A stretch of DNA of 64,000 nt from Brevipalpus yothersi (GCA_003956705.1 QZCP01000290.1:1-64000); one strand, 5' to 3'. Shown: positions 15,002 through 27,928, numbered from the stretch's first letter. The notes: generated by a model from the sequence alone, not told the origin. Numbers and translations: made by a program.

Positions 15002-16042
15002 TATTTTCTTATTATTTAGACATATAAAGCCAAACTTTTGTGCCTCCAATCTATTATCCTCTATCAAATCAAAGGTGAGATTCCTTTCCATTTTTTTCCT
15101 CCTGGAAAGTGATTTTTATGATTTTTTCCAGCATTCAAGTGATATCAGATAAAAAAATTAACAAAATCAACTTTCTCTCGGATTTTTTGATGAATTTTGT
15201 GGCTTGTATGAGCTAAATGATAGGGATGATGATGGATGATGAATTTAATTGATGAATCTTCATCTATCGATACTCAATTGCATACTACTCTCTACCAAAA
15301 CTCTTGACATGAATATATAAATCTGCTTTCTTTCTCTCCGATTTATTTATCCACAGAGCTCGCTTCACCACTCCGTTCCTTGCTTGATTGCTCTATTTCT
15401 CTCAGTCAAGATTATCAAGCCTTCTCGCTCTATCTGCAAAAGCTTCATCAAGAGAATCAAATAAGCTGGGTCAAATCAACTGGATTGAGAGTAACATAAG
15501 AGATCAAATATTTACGTCTGGACTTTTATGACCCTATTTCGAATGTATCTCTCTGCATTTCTCTCTCTCTCTTTCTCTTCACCACTCAATCTATCTTACA
15601 ATGGGAAAACACTTCATACTGATGAGTAGCATGAGTCTCGGGGTGGGCCAATCGAGAATTTTGGGGAGTATTTTGATGACTGGTCGAGTGGGTGGTAGAC
15701 AGTGAAATGATCATCATCAGTGAAATCATTCGAATCATTCAGACATTTATGTTATAACTATAAGTACTCATATGTGTACTCACTAGTGGGCTACAGAATG
15801 GAAGCATCATTTTATCAAGTGAGGCAGTGATCAGCCATGAAGGTGATGGGCTTCGCATGCTAATAATCGCAATGATAATCGGTTATGAATGTTGGAAGTG
15901 AAAAGAGCGAGAGAATAAAGAGATATACAGACAAACTTTTCTACTAGAATACTTTTACTATTGTGTGCTAACTGAAATGCAAATTATAAGCATAATTGTA
16001 ATCATATTGATTGAGAGAGAGAGAGAAAGTATGCTTGGAAGT

Positions 16043-16045
<3 letters not shown>

Positions 16046-16087
<42 letters not shown>
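16046..16087. repeat. (GA)n array
   Basis: About 42 bp, within a wider GA-rich patch (16012-16120). Confidence 0.95.
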
Positions 16088-16091
<4 letters not shown>

Positions 16092-16390
16092 ATAGAAAAA
16101 GGGAGAGAGAGAGAAAGTAAAAGAAGGAGGAAAGATTGCCTTGAGGGCATCGAACTGGAGGCTATAATTACGGAACATAGTCTATTCCACTGGCTCAATC
16201 GGATCATCATTATCACGTCCATGAGAAGATGAAGTGGAAAAGATGATGGAGAATGAGAGGATGAAAAAACAGATCACTTCTTAATCTTGAAGCCCTTCAC
16301 TTTGCCATGAGAGCGGAAAGAAAGTGGGATTGGCTCATGAAGATGCATTATAAAGCTATTCAACTAGACGTTGGAACTTTTCGTTTACCC

Positions 16391-16427
<37 letters not shown>
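16391..16427. repeat. (GA)n array
   Basis: About 37 bp. Confidence 0.95.
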
Positions 16428-16428
<1 letters not shown>

Positions 16429-17787
16429 GCTAGCTTCTTCTCATTTTGCCCACTAACCAGGCCACTTTCTGGTTCTAATTCTAATTCTACTTCTATCTAG
16501 TTTACCAAGCAAACCTGAAACGTTGCAGTCAATAAACCCATTGAATCGGAGAAAGAGAAAAAGAAAGAGAGAGAGAGTAATTCGGCCATTGAAAGTGCCA
16601 CAGTATAGTATGTGGAGAGAGAGAGGAAATGCAGGTAAGCGGAGAAAAATTTTTAGTACATGTTTTGACGCTTTCAATGAGCTTGCAAATGAGTCTGCTT
16701 CCATGTAATGGGATAGCATATAAAGTAGTGAGAGAGAGTAATTATCAGCGTCATGCTTGGCATCTTTTAAACTTTTAAACTTGCTAGTAAGATGCCAGAG
16801 AGAATGAAGAACACTGTTATTTTGTCAACTTATGAAGTTGAGAGGGGAAAGAAGCTCGATTTTATCAGGGCAACAGCTGATTTTCAAGTGAGTTGAAACT
16901 TTTCCTACTTAAATGTCCCAAAAATATGAGTGAGAATGATGAACTGTATTGAAATATTTTTTCATGATAAGCCCAGCCATCTAGCGATTAAACTGAACTA
17001 GTGGATGGAATATTTTGAGAGTTCAAAAAACTGTACATCAATGTAATCAAGAGGAATATCGAAAAATATTTTTACAGAATACACTAATAAAATCAACATT
17101 TCTATCTTTTTAAATAGCTCTAAAAATCGTGAAATTCTCTTAGCATCGACTACAATGGATTCCCATTAAAAGAGAGAAAACATTGTGAAAAACAAGTTCA
17201 ATAAGTAAGCATGAATCTGAAGGCAATTTGCGTTCAATCAATAATCCATAAAAAACAGTTAAATTGATCGATAAACAGAAAAAGAATTCGAAGGATATAA
17301 CCAAATTTTTCTTGCAAATGTTGAAAAAATAATCTAATTCGATTTGAAATGTCAAAAAAATGAATTTCATGCTCAAGGTTGTAAAAAATGAATGATCAGA
17401 TTGACTGGTTGGTTTATGAAAATCAATGAGCACTATTAAATGAGCACTACAAATCGGAAAAATTTGTAAGATTTGATAGAATTTGCTGAATTCAGCTTTC
17501 TCTTGAACGATTTCTCTCAGCTTATGAGGCAGTAAAATGAAGCAATACTCAATGCTAGCAAGCGTATAAAAAGAAGAATCGAAAAATGATCAATAAGATC
17601 ATCATTCTTATCGAAAATTATTATTGTTATTTCCTGTAAGGTGATGGAAAGTTACTCAAGATGAAATGATGCGTTCAAGATGGGTGAAAAGAGAGAAAGA
17701 GGAAGAGAGAGAGGAAAGATGATCATCATGAGAAGAAGAAAAAATAGAAAATAGAAAGAGTAGAGAAAAATATTTCATCTCACGAAC

Positions 17788-18027
17788 ATATTCTTCCATA
17801 TCGAAAGCGGCAAATATGATGGTGCTCTTGAGCCTGCATTTATGAGTAGTCAAAAGTCGCGCGATCTCCAGTAGACAGCTCATGCCGGAGCCATTATCAT
17901 TGATTCCTTTTGACAGCAAAACTGTATCATAATGGGCTCCAATTAGAATGAATGATTCTTGATCAGATGATCGTGATAAACCTGGCAGGATGGAGATGAT
18001 ATTCAATCCTTCTACCACGGGAAGATT
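17788..18027 (-). CDS. M28 zinc peptidase, exon 2 (zinc-binding core)
   Basis: 240-nt exon (80 codons, phase 0 at both ends) carrying most of the M28 active site: LIGAHYDTV (zinc-ligand His), INDNGSGM (bridging Asp in the NDNGSG signature) and FDMEEY (the catalytic and zinc-ligand glutamates). These residues are all intact, so the gene looks functional. The acceptor is CAG at 18028-18030. The donor that keeps the frame is GTTCGT at 17787, just after the EEY codons. A more consensus-like GTGAGA four bases further on would break the frame with exon 3. The family hydrolyses N-terminal residues or small peptides with two zinc ions; the substrate here is unknown. Confidence 0.9.
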
Positions 18028-18634
18028 CTGGACATGTAAGAGAGGGAAAGAGAAAAATTTGATATGATTAGTCAGAATAAATGAGTTGTATGGGATGGAA
18101 ATCTTGAAATATGAGTGATGAGGACAAAGTGTATGGCATGGAGAAGAAATAGATATAGAAAGGAAACACGATCGGAAAGATTCATGATAAGAGAAAGAGG
18201 AGAGAATAGAGTGATGGACCAGAGCGATTGGAATGAAGAGACCCATGATACAATATACTGGGGATCGTGAGTGTATCATGATGTTGATCTTGCGATTTTG
18301 TAGCTCTTGAGAAAATCTTGAGTGAAAGAGAGAGAGATAGAGAGAAATAAATTCTGCCAAAAAATTCGCTCTTACTCAATCTTACAAGTAAGATTCCCGT
18401 GCAGCATCTTGATTGAATCTTGGTTTCAACTAGAAAGAGAATCTTTGAACAAGATAAAGTGGATTGAGTGGCAAAAATCATGTTCTGGCCTAACTTATCA
18501 AAATCTCAAAACACATAAGTTGTTGTTGCACTTCATCTTTCATCTTGGATGGGTAGAGAGGGTCCTTCTTGGCATGGAATAGCATAAGAGGCAAACTCTA
18601 ACAACATAACATTTAGCCTATGTGAAAACTTTCT

Positions 18635-18660
18635 ACTCTCTCTCTCTCTCTCTCTCTCTT
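18635..18660. repeat. (CT)n array
   Basis: About 25 bp in M28 intron 1. Confidence 0.93.
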
Positions 18661-19671
18661 TTTTGAGGTTGATTTCGTGTTCTCCGTGCAATTGTGGATA
18701 AATTCTTTTGCTCATGAGTTATATTGAGCAGTAAGCTTTCCAATTGATGAGGTATGACAAAATGTAAGGAACACTTTGGCATGAAAACATACTCAACATT
18801 TTAAAGTGTGGGTATGCATTTATCAAAAGTTCTGGAAAAATAAGAGCAACAAATTCTTCGAAATCGATCGAATATTCCACAAAAATCTATACTCTTTTTT
18901 TCAGTCACAATAAGCTATCCTCTCAGGAAAAAAATGAGATCTCAAAATATCTTGGCTTCAAGTCTCGTGTGAGACTTGGGTTTGATGCACCCACATTTTA
19001 TCCTGATAGAATGCGAAAAATTTTTCGTCCATTTGATACAATTTCAAGTTTTGTGCATGACCTGAGCTCATTTGAGAATGTTTTAAGGGATATAGCATCA
19101 TTATAGCATCAGGTAACAATTACAATCTCATGTTGGGACCGATTGATACAATCTGATGGCTCATGTGAGACTCTTTTCAGTCACCTTGAGTGTATCTCTC
19201 TCACAACGATAATCGAGTAAATGAATGTGATCATTTGACCAGTGTGTGTGTGTGTGTTCAGAGAAAGAGAGGAAGAAAATTTGTGCAACAGTTTGACCAG
19301 GCTCACAACATCAAATAGCTGTGCGTTGAAAGCGGAATGTTAATTCAGTATGTACATTGGAAGATGGAGAGAAGGAGGAGGAGGAGGAGAGAGAGAGAGA
19401 TGAGATGAGAAAAAAATTAGGCTCATGAGTAGAGGTGATCGTTAGGTGAATCAGCACTATCATTGAGAGAAAAAGAAAAAGGACTTTATTGTGGACCCTT
19501 TTTCTAGCATACCATTTCCCCGTGTGGCCGTGTTGATCAAATTGCGCTGCAAAAACAATCCAAATAATGGACTGTTAATGGTTTGCGTGTGGAAATGGAA
19601 AGATAAAGAGAGAGAATGTCTGATAGCGATCAGGTTGACTCAGCCTGTGGATAGAAGAGAGAAAGAAAGTA

Positions 19672-19672
<1 letters not shown>

Positions 19673-19715
<43 letters not shown>
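19673..19715. repeat. (GA)n array
   Basis: About 42 bp in M28 intron 1. Confidence 0.95.
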
Positions 19716-19716
<1 letters not shown>

Positions 19717-20753
19717 CAAGTGCCGCTTCTGAGGCCAATGAATTCTCTCTCGTTGATGACCATGAATTGACTATCGTGAGTGTGTTTGTACACCATTTAA
19801 ATGCATGAGACATCCTCTCTAATGTCGATTATATATACACACACACACTGTTGCCTGCCTGATATTCTGTACTAGCCCTGTGAACCGATGAGAGGCTAAT
19901 TTTTCAACCTCACTTACCGGCCAGGCATCTATTGGATGATTCAGATAGATCTTACTGGGATCTTATTGTGGGAAGAGCTCGTTTTTCGGAAATTTGGATC
20001 AAAAAAAGAGGCAAACTTCCGCAAAGAATTGTGAAAACATCGATTAACGATCAAAGTTTTGCTGAGAGAGTCATCTCTCTTCTTCTTAGATTCGATTTCA
20101 TGTACAATTATTTTGACAGTTTTTAGTGGAGAAATGAGATAAATTGAATGTCAGATTGGAAGAGCTTTCAAATCATCCCTAACTCACTAAACCCAATGAA
20201 ATTTTATGGGTAAATTACATGTCTAGTTTTATTGGCCAATATCTGTTGATTTCAAAACTTTTTCAAACATCATGCAATGTCCACCAACGACCAGGCCAAA
20301 ACTTTCCTTTCATGAGCTTGATATCATCAAATAAAATAAGTCCAAATACAGGGTATGGTCATTCATTTTTGATTTGAGCTCAATAAAAAATATTTCATGC
20401 TCTGACACGTCCAGAAGCGAATCCAAGTCGATGTGGAATGATTCCCACAGAGGTTCCACGAGACTAGACCAAGCATCATCAAAGGAACAGTTTGTCTATG
20501 AAAGTATATGTGTTCAGAATGACTTCGAAGCTTCAATTGCTAGCCATTGGATTTATATCCTTTGGGAACCTCGAGGGCCATCACAGTGTAGGTCTCATCA
20601 TTGACTACCACTGAGAGCATGATTGAAGTGTCCAATTAAATATTCATGAGTGAAGCAAACACACACACAAACCGAAAAAGTAAGCCTCCAAAAGTGAGGG
20701 TTCAGCAAAGGAATACCTACACACATACACAGAATTCAAACAAAAAAACTTAC

Positions 20754-21251
20754 CAAAAATTTCATTTCAGTAGCATTGAATCGATGTGTCCACGTTTCGA
20801 GGCGTAATTTGACAAACTTATCGATGATAACATTTTGAATATTCTCTTTCGATGTAAGATTGGCAAAAGAATTGCGAATATTGGAAAAATGATGCACAAT
20901 ATTCCATCTAAGCCTTTTCATATCCGCTTCGATCAATGGCATTGGTGAGGGATCATCATCAAAATCCACTTGATCCCGATGGAATAAATCACTTCGACGA
21001 GCTGATCGCTGACGATATCGATAATCCTGTGGAGAACTTCGTCGAACTCTTTCGATACGAGATTTTCTGACGTTGGAAGATACTGTTTCTATCCTACTTT
21101 GATTGAACACTGTATTGAGCATCAAATGATGAGGCTTTGTGAATAAATCCGTTCTTGAGCTGGAAGGGAACACATTCACTGAGAAGCAGAATACAAACAA
21201 ATCATTGGATAAAATGTACACCAAAAGCAAATATATGTTCCAACATGTCAT
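20754..21251 (-). CDS. M28 zinc peptidase, exon 1 (signal peptide and N-terminal region)
   Basis: First coding exon, 166 codons, of a minus-strand M28-family metallopeptidase whose other visible exons are at 17788-18027 and 785-940. The ATG at 21251 opens a hydrophobic segment (about residues 4-24) that looks like a signal peptide, so the enzyme is probably secreted or lumenal. A low-complexity Arg/Ser-rich stretch follows (about residues 50-100), then a conserved-looking module with ENIQNVIIDKF and LETWTHRF, typical of the region before the catalytic domain in animal M28 enzymes. The exon ends in phase 0 at a GTAAGT donor. Joining it to the exon starting at 18027 keeps the frame and gives a natural family sequence (RFNATEMKFL followed by NLPVVEGLNIISILPG). 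Family membership rests mainly on exon 2. I do not assign a specific orthologue. Confidence 0.85.
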
Positions 21252-23404
21252 GATTGCACTTCGATTGCCATCAATATATTCTCTTCAAAATGAAAGTGAT
21301 TCGAAACTTTCTCCTCGCATACCAAACTCGAGACACTTTCAGAAAAAGTTTGGACACTCAATTACACTGATGGACACACATTTTCTTGGGAAAAATATTG
21401 GCACCAAAATCAAGTTCAACCGAATTGCATCAAAGTTAATACTTATTTGCTCAAAAATTTTGTTCCCTGTCACACATCAGCACCTTTTTCTTTTTTTGTC
21501 ACTAAAGAATACTCTGAAAAGAAACTTGATGTATTTTTTAAACCTCCTCCTCTTCTTCTTCTTCTTCTTCTTCTCTTACTACTACTATTCTGTTTACCCT
21601 TCTAATGATAATCGGATGGTAATGCAACGTAACGGTTCATGGGACGCCCGAAGTTAGAGCGATAGATAGATAGATAGAGAAAGAGAGAGAGAGAGAAAAG
21701 AAAGAGAAAAGCCAAGAGACACAATATATATTCCCTTAACGTGCCAACAAAAACCGTATTCAAACTGGCACCTTACTTCATCTTCTCTCTAATAAGAGAG
21801 TATGTATGGTAATCTATTGGATTCATGATCTGCTTCTTCACCTTTTTTTATCTTTCGTTCTCCTTGTGCACTTTCGACATTCCATACTTTGACTCCAGCA
21901 TTCCACACACCATTTGAATGCGTCAACTGAGCACGACAATTTATCGGACCCCCCGAGATTGAGGGATGTAAAGAATAGCTTCAGAATCCATATCGGCTCA
22001 GATGTGTGCTGGAAATAGTGATGCGAAGAGAGATATATCTTCGTTAAGGTTAAGAATGAATAACTTTTTGGATACTTGCATGCCACATTGATCATAACTG
22101 TGACTGGCTAATGGAAAGAATTGATAATCAGTGAACATTGAGCGTGAAAGTAGTAAACCGATGAGCAAAAACGAAAACGAACGCTCAATGGACCATAATT
22201 GAGAAATAGTGAATCTTATTGATTATGAATACTGTAAAAAGAATAGGATTCGCATCAATGGGCCTGTATTCTTAACTCGTTCAAAGAGCCAATATTAGTG
22301 AAAGATAATTCAGTCGAATTTTTGGAAAGTTTGATGATCTCGAAGGAGGAAAGAGTCACATAATCGGACTGGTCAAGTATAATGTTGGTCATGTTTGAGT
22401 GTCGTTAAGGAATCTGGAAATTTTCAGAGGAATTTTGGAAATAAAAAGAACAGATAGAAATAACTCGAGAAAAATCTACCCAATCTTCTCCAGTTCAATC
22501 TTCTTGAAAATTCTTTCAATTCTGAAGATAATCAAGATTCCAAGTATTTGATGTCGAGTAAAGTTAGTATATTACTTGAAAAAAAAACTGATCTAGGAAA
22601 TGATTGATGTACTTAGAGGTGATCGTGATGAGTGTAAATTACACACGGTCTTGCATTTCCAAAAATGCGAGTTTTCGTCTTACAAACATATTTTGACGCA
22701 ATAAATCTATAATTAAAAAAATTATTATGCATTCTGAGAGAAATTATGATCGTTCACAAACTGCTTTCACATCAATTGATATTCAGATTCAGATAGTTTG
22801 TTCATCGATTGATTCAAAGAGAATCCCAAAACTCCATCTATTCCAAAATTCTCCTGGACTAAGGTAAATGATTCATCATCTTTCAATCATTAATTAGTTC
22901 ATGAAAATGATAGGTTAAAGTCGAGAAAAAAAAATTGTATTCATCACAGAAAAAAATTAATTCAATTAATTTGATTTAAATCAATTCCAATACAAATACG
23001 ATGCTCATAATTCGGCCAACAGATGACGCTACAATCGTTTCCATGGGAATTTTTAAAATCCTCGATGAAGTCACGTGGTGAAAACTTGACCAATCAAAAG
23101 TGTTTGCCCTTTTTTGAATTTTTTGAAAACAAAGTTTGCCCAACAAACTGAAACTCAACTGAAATAATCCAGTTTATCATGATGTTGATGGTAGACAGAT
23201 GTCCACTTAAATCACTTTGTCCTTGTTAATATATTGAAGATCCTTTGTCTTTGTGTAGTAATCATCTTTGTGACATCTCTCTCTCTCCCTGGCTTTCATT
23301 CCCTAGATTGATTAGTTTTCAAACTTTCTGCTTCCTTCTTTTTTTAATATCTACTTAAGGTAAAGTTTTTAATTGTGATATTTTCTTCACCCACAATCAT
23401 CAAC
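21252..23404. other. Intergenic region between divergent M28 peptidase and MELK
   Basis: About 2.15 kb between the start codons of two divergent genes. It holds a (CTT)n run at about 21552-21573, a GATA/GA run at 21660-21705 and AT-rich sequence. No coding exon is recognised. A CCAAT motif and a CACGTG E-box lie about 310-335 bp upstream of the MELK start. Confidence 0.6.
23072..23094 (+). promoter_or_regulatory. E-box plus CCAAT box upstream of MELK
   Basis: CACGTG (23072-23077) is followed 12 bp later by CCAAT (23090-23094), about 310 bp before the MELK ATG. CCAAT boxes are common in promoters of cell-cycle genes, which would suit MELK, but the motifs are short and could be chance. Confidence 0.25.
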
Positions 23405-25614
23405 ATGAGTGCTGTGAAAAATAATGTCAAAATTGTCAATGAGACCCCCAAAACGCAAGACTCGGTCCGAATGAATTGCCAACGTGAAGACTATGATATT
23501 GAGGCTGGCTACTATTTTCACAAGAAGAAACTTGGTGAAGGTAAATTGATTCAATTGTCATCTTTAATTTTCTATCCATGTTGCTCCTGTGGTTATTTTT
23601 TGAATAGCGAGTATAAATAGGGATCAAGAGGAATCGCCCAAAGCTCAGTAGTGAAGATTAATTGAGAAAACTCGTCATTTTTTCAGGTGGCTTCAGCAAA
23701 GTTCAACTCGCAACTCATCTTCTCACTGGTCAGCAAGTTGCTGTAAAATGTATGGACAAAACAAAACTTGGTGAAGATTTGTTTCGAGTGAAAACTGAAA
23801 TCAATGCCCTTAAAATATTGGACCACCAGCACATTGCTAAGCTCCTTCAGGTGATCGAGACAGAGAAGATGATCTACTTGGTTTTAGAGGTAAGCCTTCC
23901 GATCTCTTTAAATCAAACTTATATTGTGTTTGTAGGATTCTTTTATTATAATTTCATTTAATTTGGGTCCACAGTTTTGCAGTGGTGGTGAACTCTTTGA
24001 CTACATAGTCAGCAAGTCACGTCTTTCTGAAAAGGAATCACAAGAGATCATGGGATCTCTAATTCACTGCCTCGCCTACATACACTCGATGGGATTTGCT
24101 CATCGTGATCTTAAACCTGAAAATATCCTTTTTGACAGTAAACATCGAATTAAACTTATTGACTTTGGTTTAGCTGCCAATTCAACAGATAACCCTACTA
24201 ACCTACAACATCTTCGTACATGTTGTGGATCTCCTGCCTATGCTGCACCCGAGCTCATCCGAGGCCTCTCTTACTCAGGACCAGCTGTTGACGTGTGGAG
24301 CGCGGGAGTAATCTTGTATGCTCTACTTGTGGGCCAATTACCATTTGATGACGAAAATATGGGAAACCTTTACAAAAAAATTCAAAATGGTCAATATGCC
24401 GTTCCTACTTGGCTTTCACCAGAGGCCAAAAACCTTATCACCTCCATGATACAAATTCACCCTAACAAAAGAACAACTGTCAAGAATCTAATGGATGATC
24501 CATGGATTCGAAAGTATCTCCCCAACAAATCTACTGAGGTTCAAAAAAATCTCTTCGATGATGAAATTTTATGGCAAGTCCACAAATTCTTCCCTACCTA
24601 CAACTATACCGAATTACGACACAACATACTTCACAAATTTGGTTATCAAACGGCCACTTATTGGCTTTTGAAACAAAAGAAGATGATCAGTGAAAATCTC
24701 CCCATTCGCCGTCCTTTGTTGCTATCTAATTCCATCTCCTCCCCTGTTCGCACTGATCAGAAGGCAATAACTGCAACTGCTTCTCCTGCTGGTAAGATTG
24801 TATTCTCTTCTGTTTACCACGATGTAGACTTTTTTCATTCATTGTTCTCATTGCAGATCGAAGACATGCAGTTGTTGCTGTTAAGCGACCTCGTCCTGAA
24901 GGCCTGGAGAATTACCACAACTCTCCCAAGATCTCAACGTTCAAACCTAATGATAAAGCTTCTCCTAAATCAACTCCAAAAAGCGAATATGGTCAGAAAG
25001 ATATAGTCACCTATGATACCAGTCCTCGAACTCCAACTTCGAAAATTCCAGTTTCTGTCCTATCGCCAACTAATAAGGCCACACAGTCTCCGATGGTTGG
25101 AACGCCGAACAATCGTAAGCGTAAACTGTTTGGCGATTCTCCTTCACGAGATCAGGGTAAATGTACAGCAGATAAGACTTATGATATGACATCTAAAGAG
25201 AATTTTGTGACACCTGCCAAAAGACCAGCTCCAGCTCAAACACCAAAGAAAAGTCTGCTCAAGAAAATACTTGAATCAGCAACTCCTAGTAGAAAGCATC
25301 CGCGAAACATCACTTCTTCAGCTCCCACTGCAACTAGCAATATAACGATGACCAAGTTCACTGATCCGCAGAATTGTATAGAGAAACTCATGCAAGCACT
25401 ATTAGCCAAAGGTATAGAGTGTAAGCGTAAAGGATTTACCATAAGTTGTTCGCTTAACAACAGATATCATCAAAAATTGAGTTTCCAATTGGAAATCTGT
25501 CAATTTGGGAACAGTGTTGCTCTCCAACGAAAGCGTTTACGAGGTGATGCTTGGCACTACAAGAAAGTCTGTGAAGAGATTCTGAGAATAAGTAACGATA
25601 TTTGTCCTCTCTAA
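23405..25614 (+). CDS. MELK: Maternal embryonic leucine zipper kinase (MELK)
   Basis: Ser/Thr kinase of the AMPK/Snf1-related branch, linked in animals to cell cycle and asymmetric division. Exons: 23405-23540, 23687-23889, 23975-24791, 24857-25614, joining in phase to 637 aa (human protein 651). It has the glycine loop LGEGGFSKV (about 43-51), catalytic Lys in VAVK (66), HRDLKPEN (156-163), DFG (176-178) and a MELK-like activation segment TCCGSPAYAAPE. A UBA-like segment (about 307-350, with QTATYWLL) follows, then a basic Ser/Pro/Thr linker, then a KA1-type C-terminus (from about 540). All catalytic residues are present, so it should be active. The ATG at 23405 is the first in frame, with A at -3. 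The 3' flank abuts the inverted NSE3-RRP1 duplicate at about 25.70 kb. Confidence 0.97.
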
Positions 25615-25699
25615 ATGAATCGCTACTCGATCTTTCGTTCAATCAGGTGAATTTACCTTCTCCTTGTTGATTTGAAAAATTCAAGATAATCGAAGATCG

Positions 25700-25998
25700 T
25701 ACGATTAGCTGGAATTTGATACAATAATGTAGGATGAATCTTCGGTGATGGCGAATATCTTTTTCCATGGCTTGATGATGTAGGAAAAAACTTCAGCTTT
25801 ATCACTTGGATCCCAGATCACTTGTCTGATAAGTACATTGTCTAATTCTTCGAGATATATTTCACAAATATGACCAATAAATTCCGATACTGGCTCAATT
25901 GTGATAACAATTTTCCCAATAAAATCAAAGTCTCTTGACTCAGAATCATACAAAGCTAGTCTGAGACAGCGATTTAGCATTGGCGAAATGGAAATCAT
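25700..25998 (-). pseudogene. Partial duplicate of RRP1 (Nop52)
   Basis: The minus strand matches the middle of the RRP1 gene at about 40240-40500, from MLNRCLRLALYDSES through IKIFAITEDS, with only a handful of substitutions (for example E to G in DFIEKI and C to G in FICHIC). A short piece of the source around 40120-40142 (ATTTCCATTTCGCCAAT) is fused directly to it, so about 100 bp is missing in between. Homology fades at about 25700-25720 next to the MELK 3' end. It lacks the RRP1 N- and C-termini, so it cannot make a normal protein. Confidence 0.85.
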
Positions 25999-26019
25999 AT
26001 CAAACAGGGAAAGGGAAAG

Positions 26020-26475
26020 CAGCCTCTATCTTTGGGATGTTTCAAGTGAAGCAATATCTTTTTGGAATTCTTTTTCGTGATCTCTCGCATATTGATATTG
26101 AGTTGTCCAAGTTGAAGGTTCACTATCACCGAGAACATTGGAAGACCACTTTAATATATCCATCTTGTTGATCTCATGATGAGCACGGAAGCCCCAGAGA
26201 AAATTTGAGACCTTGTTCTCCCTGTTGATGACTTCAGTAGCAAGATAGAGTTGACGAATCCATTTAGTATGTATCAATTGTTTGAGGGGCAATTTTTCAT
26301 GTAGACATCGTACTTTTGTTCCGTGCTCGAGCTTTAGTGTCTTGAGGGATCTCCATAGATGATCTTGAAAAGAGATGATCATTTATTTTAGGATACGAAT
26401 TTTTTTCCATTCAACCTAGTTCACTTTCGCTTCCGCCAGACATGTAGATGAATGCCAAAATTGGGATCATTAATT
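26020..26475 (-). pseudogene. Partial duplicate of NSE3/MAGE (exon 2 tail, intron 2, exon 3)
   Basis: Reading right to left, this matches the NSE3 gene from about 39057 to 39535: the end of exon 2 (ATYTTGGCATT..ACATGTC), the small intron with its flanking sequence, and the whole of exon 3. The exon 3 frame is still open and differs from the parent at about seven residues plus one deleted Asp codon. The intron is retained, so this is a DNA-level copy and not a retrocopy. Exon 1 and most of exon 2 are absent. The copy continues into the RRP1 fragment in the same order as the parent locus. Confidence 0.88.
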
Positions 26476-27856
26476 CTCATCGTTAAGCGAGAAAATCCTT
26501 GAATTTCAGGGCCTGTTGGTGTATCGCGACAAAATTTTCTCTGTTGTTCATCAGTTATCTATTCTTTTATCTGAATCATCCCTTTTAACCAGGAATGATA
26601 AAATATTATGTACCCACTGACCATATTAAATTAGAGGAGTGATAGCCGAACCATAGATTTGTTCATCGCGTGAGGCTATCGCATTTCGTCGATGAGGGTG
26701 TTCAACCAACGCTTCACTGTGAAAAGTCCTTCAGAGCCTGACTTATTGAACAGAAAGTTGCTCCAATTAATCAAACTTGACGAGAATTAACATTTTTCAC
26801 CAGATAACAAGTAATTTGATACTTCTAGAGGATATTTCTCAATGGATTTGACTGTGTCTTCATCCTTTAACAGCTACATCACGGCAGAAAACTAAATTTC
26901 TTTAAGTTCCTCATAGCTGTAAGCCTAGTCCACTGAGATGTAGCGACTGGATCATTAACTTAACCCTGCAATCGAAACAGTCTTCACACAAACGAATCAA
27001 AGGATTCTCCCAATTATCAGTGTCTTATACTCCCATTTCTTCAAGAATATGCGATTTTCTATCCTGATATGATTCGAAAGTTCTCCAAAATTTCAACAGG
27101 ACCTTAAGTGGATTATTTTTTCATTTGACAAGGCAGTGTAATCCAGTGGAATTACAGACTAACATTCGAAGGAAAACTTAATAAAACTCTTTTCTTCTCT
27201 ATCATGATCGTTCTCTAAATTCTGGATACAATGGAAACCAATTCATTCCTTTGTTTGAAATATTTGTCCCTTCTAAGCTATTTCTGTCAAGCAATGATTT
27301 CAGGATTCAACGATATTTTGGGTGAGATCTCAATTTGAATCTTTTGGGCAGTTTTAAATACTTCTTTTTCTTGATGAATATTGATCAGTAAAGATGCCCG
27401 ATTATTTTTAAATAGAAAAATTCTTCAAGCGGATGAAATAAATCGATTGACGAGATATCAGTGGATTCAATAATATTAGAACCTATCAAAACTTCTCTAT
27501 ATCATGAGAATCGTTCGTATTAGTGGAAAAACTCACTACTTCGAACTCTCCGCCTGAACCTTGTAACAAACTTCTACTCGAAAGGAGATATCATTCAGTC
27601 ATCTCAATTCAACACTATCCATCTTTTGCGAGTGTAAAGAAGCACAACCCTAAATAAGAACTTCCCATGGACAAAGGCGTATTCGTGAATGTTCAGCTTA
27701 TCTATTCTGACTTCAGGCGCCAATTTTTTTATTCATGAATTGTCTCTCAGATGAAGGAAAACTTTGGTAGAACATGCCCTCTTCAGCTAACTGCTTACTC
27801 AAATCAAAAATAGAATTGATTGGCTTACAGTAGCTGCTGAATATTTTTTTAAATCA

Positions 27857-27859
<3 letters not shown>

Positions 27860-27925
<66 letters not shown>
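27860..27925. repeat. (CT)n array
   Basis: About 66 bp, perfect. Confidence 0.97.

Positions 27926-27928
<3 letters not shown>

Larger units (their letters stand above)
18028..20753 (-). other. Intron 1 of the M28 peptidase gene
   Basis: About 2.7 kb between the signal-peptide exon and the zinc-core exon. It has (CT)n at 18635-18660 and (GA)n at 19673-19715. Open frames near 19491-19808 and 20374-20604 look like chance: one is a microsatellite translation, the other has no recognisable domain. Confidence 0.65.

Noticed and set aside
21139..21657. 172-codon plus-strand frame
   Set aside because: Lies antisense to M28 exon 1 and then runs through a (CTT)n run giving poly-Phe; no domain.
25980..26171. 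Plus-strand open frame across the NSE3-RRP1 duplicate
   Set aside because: Antisense shadow of the duplicated minus-strand coding sequence.
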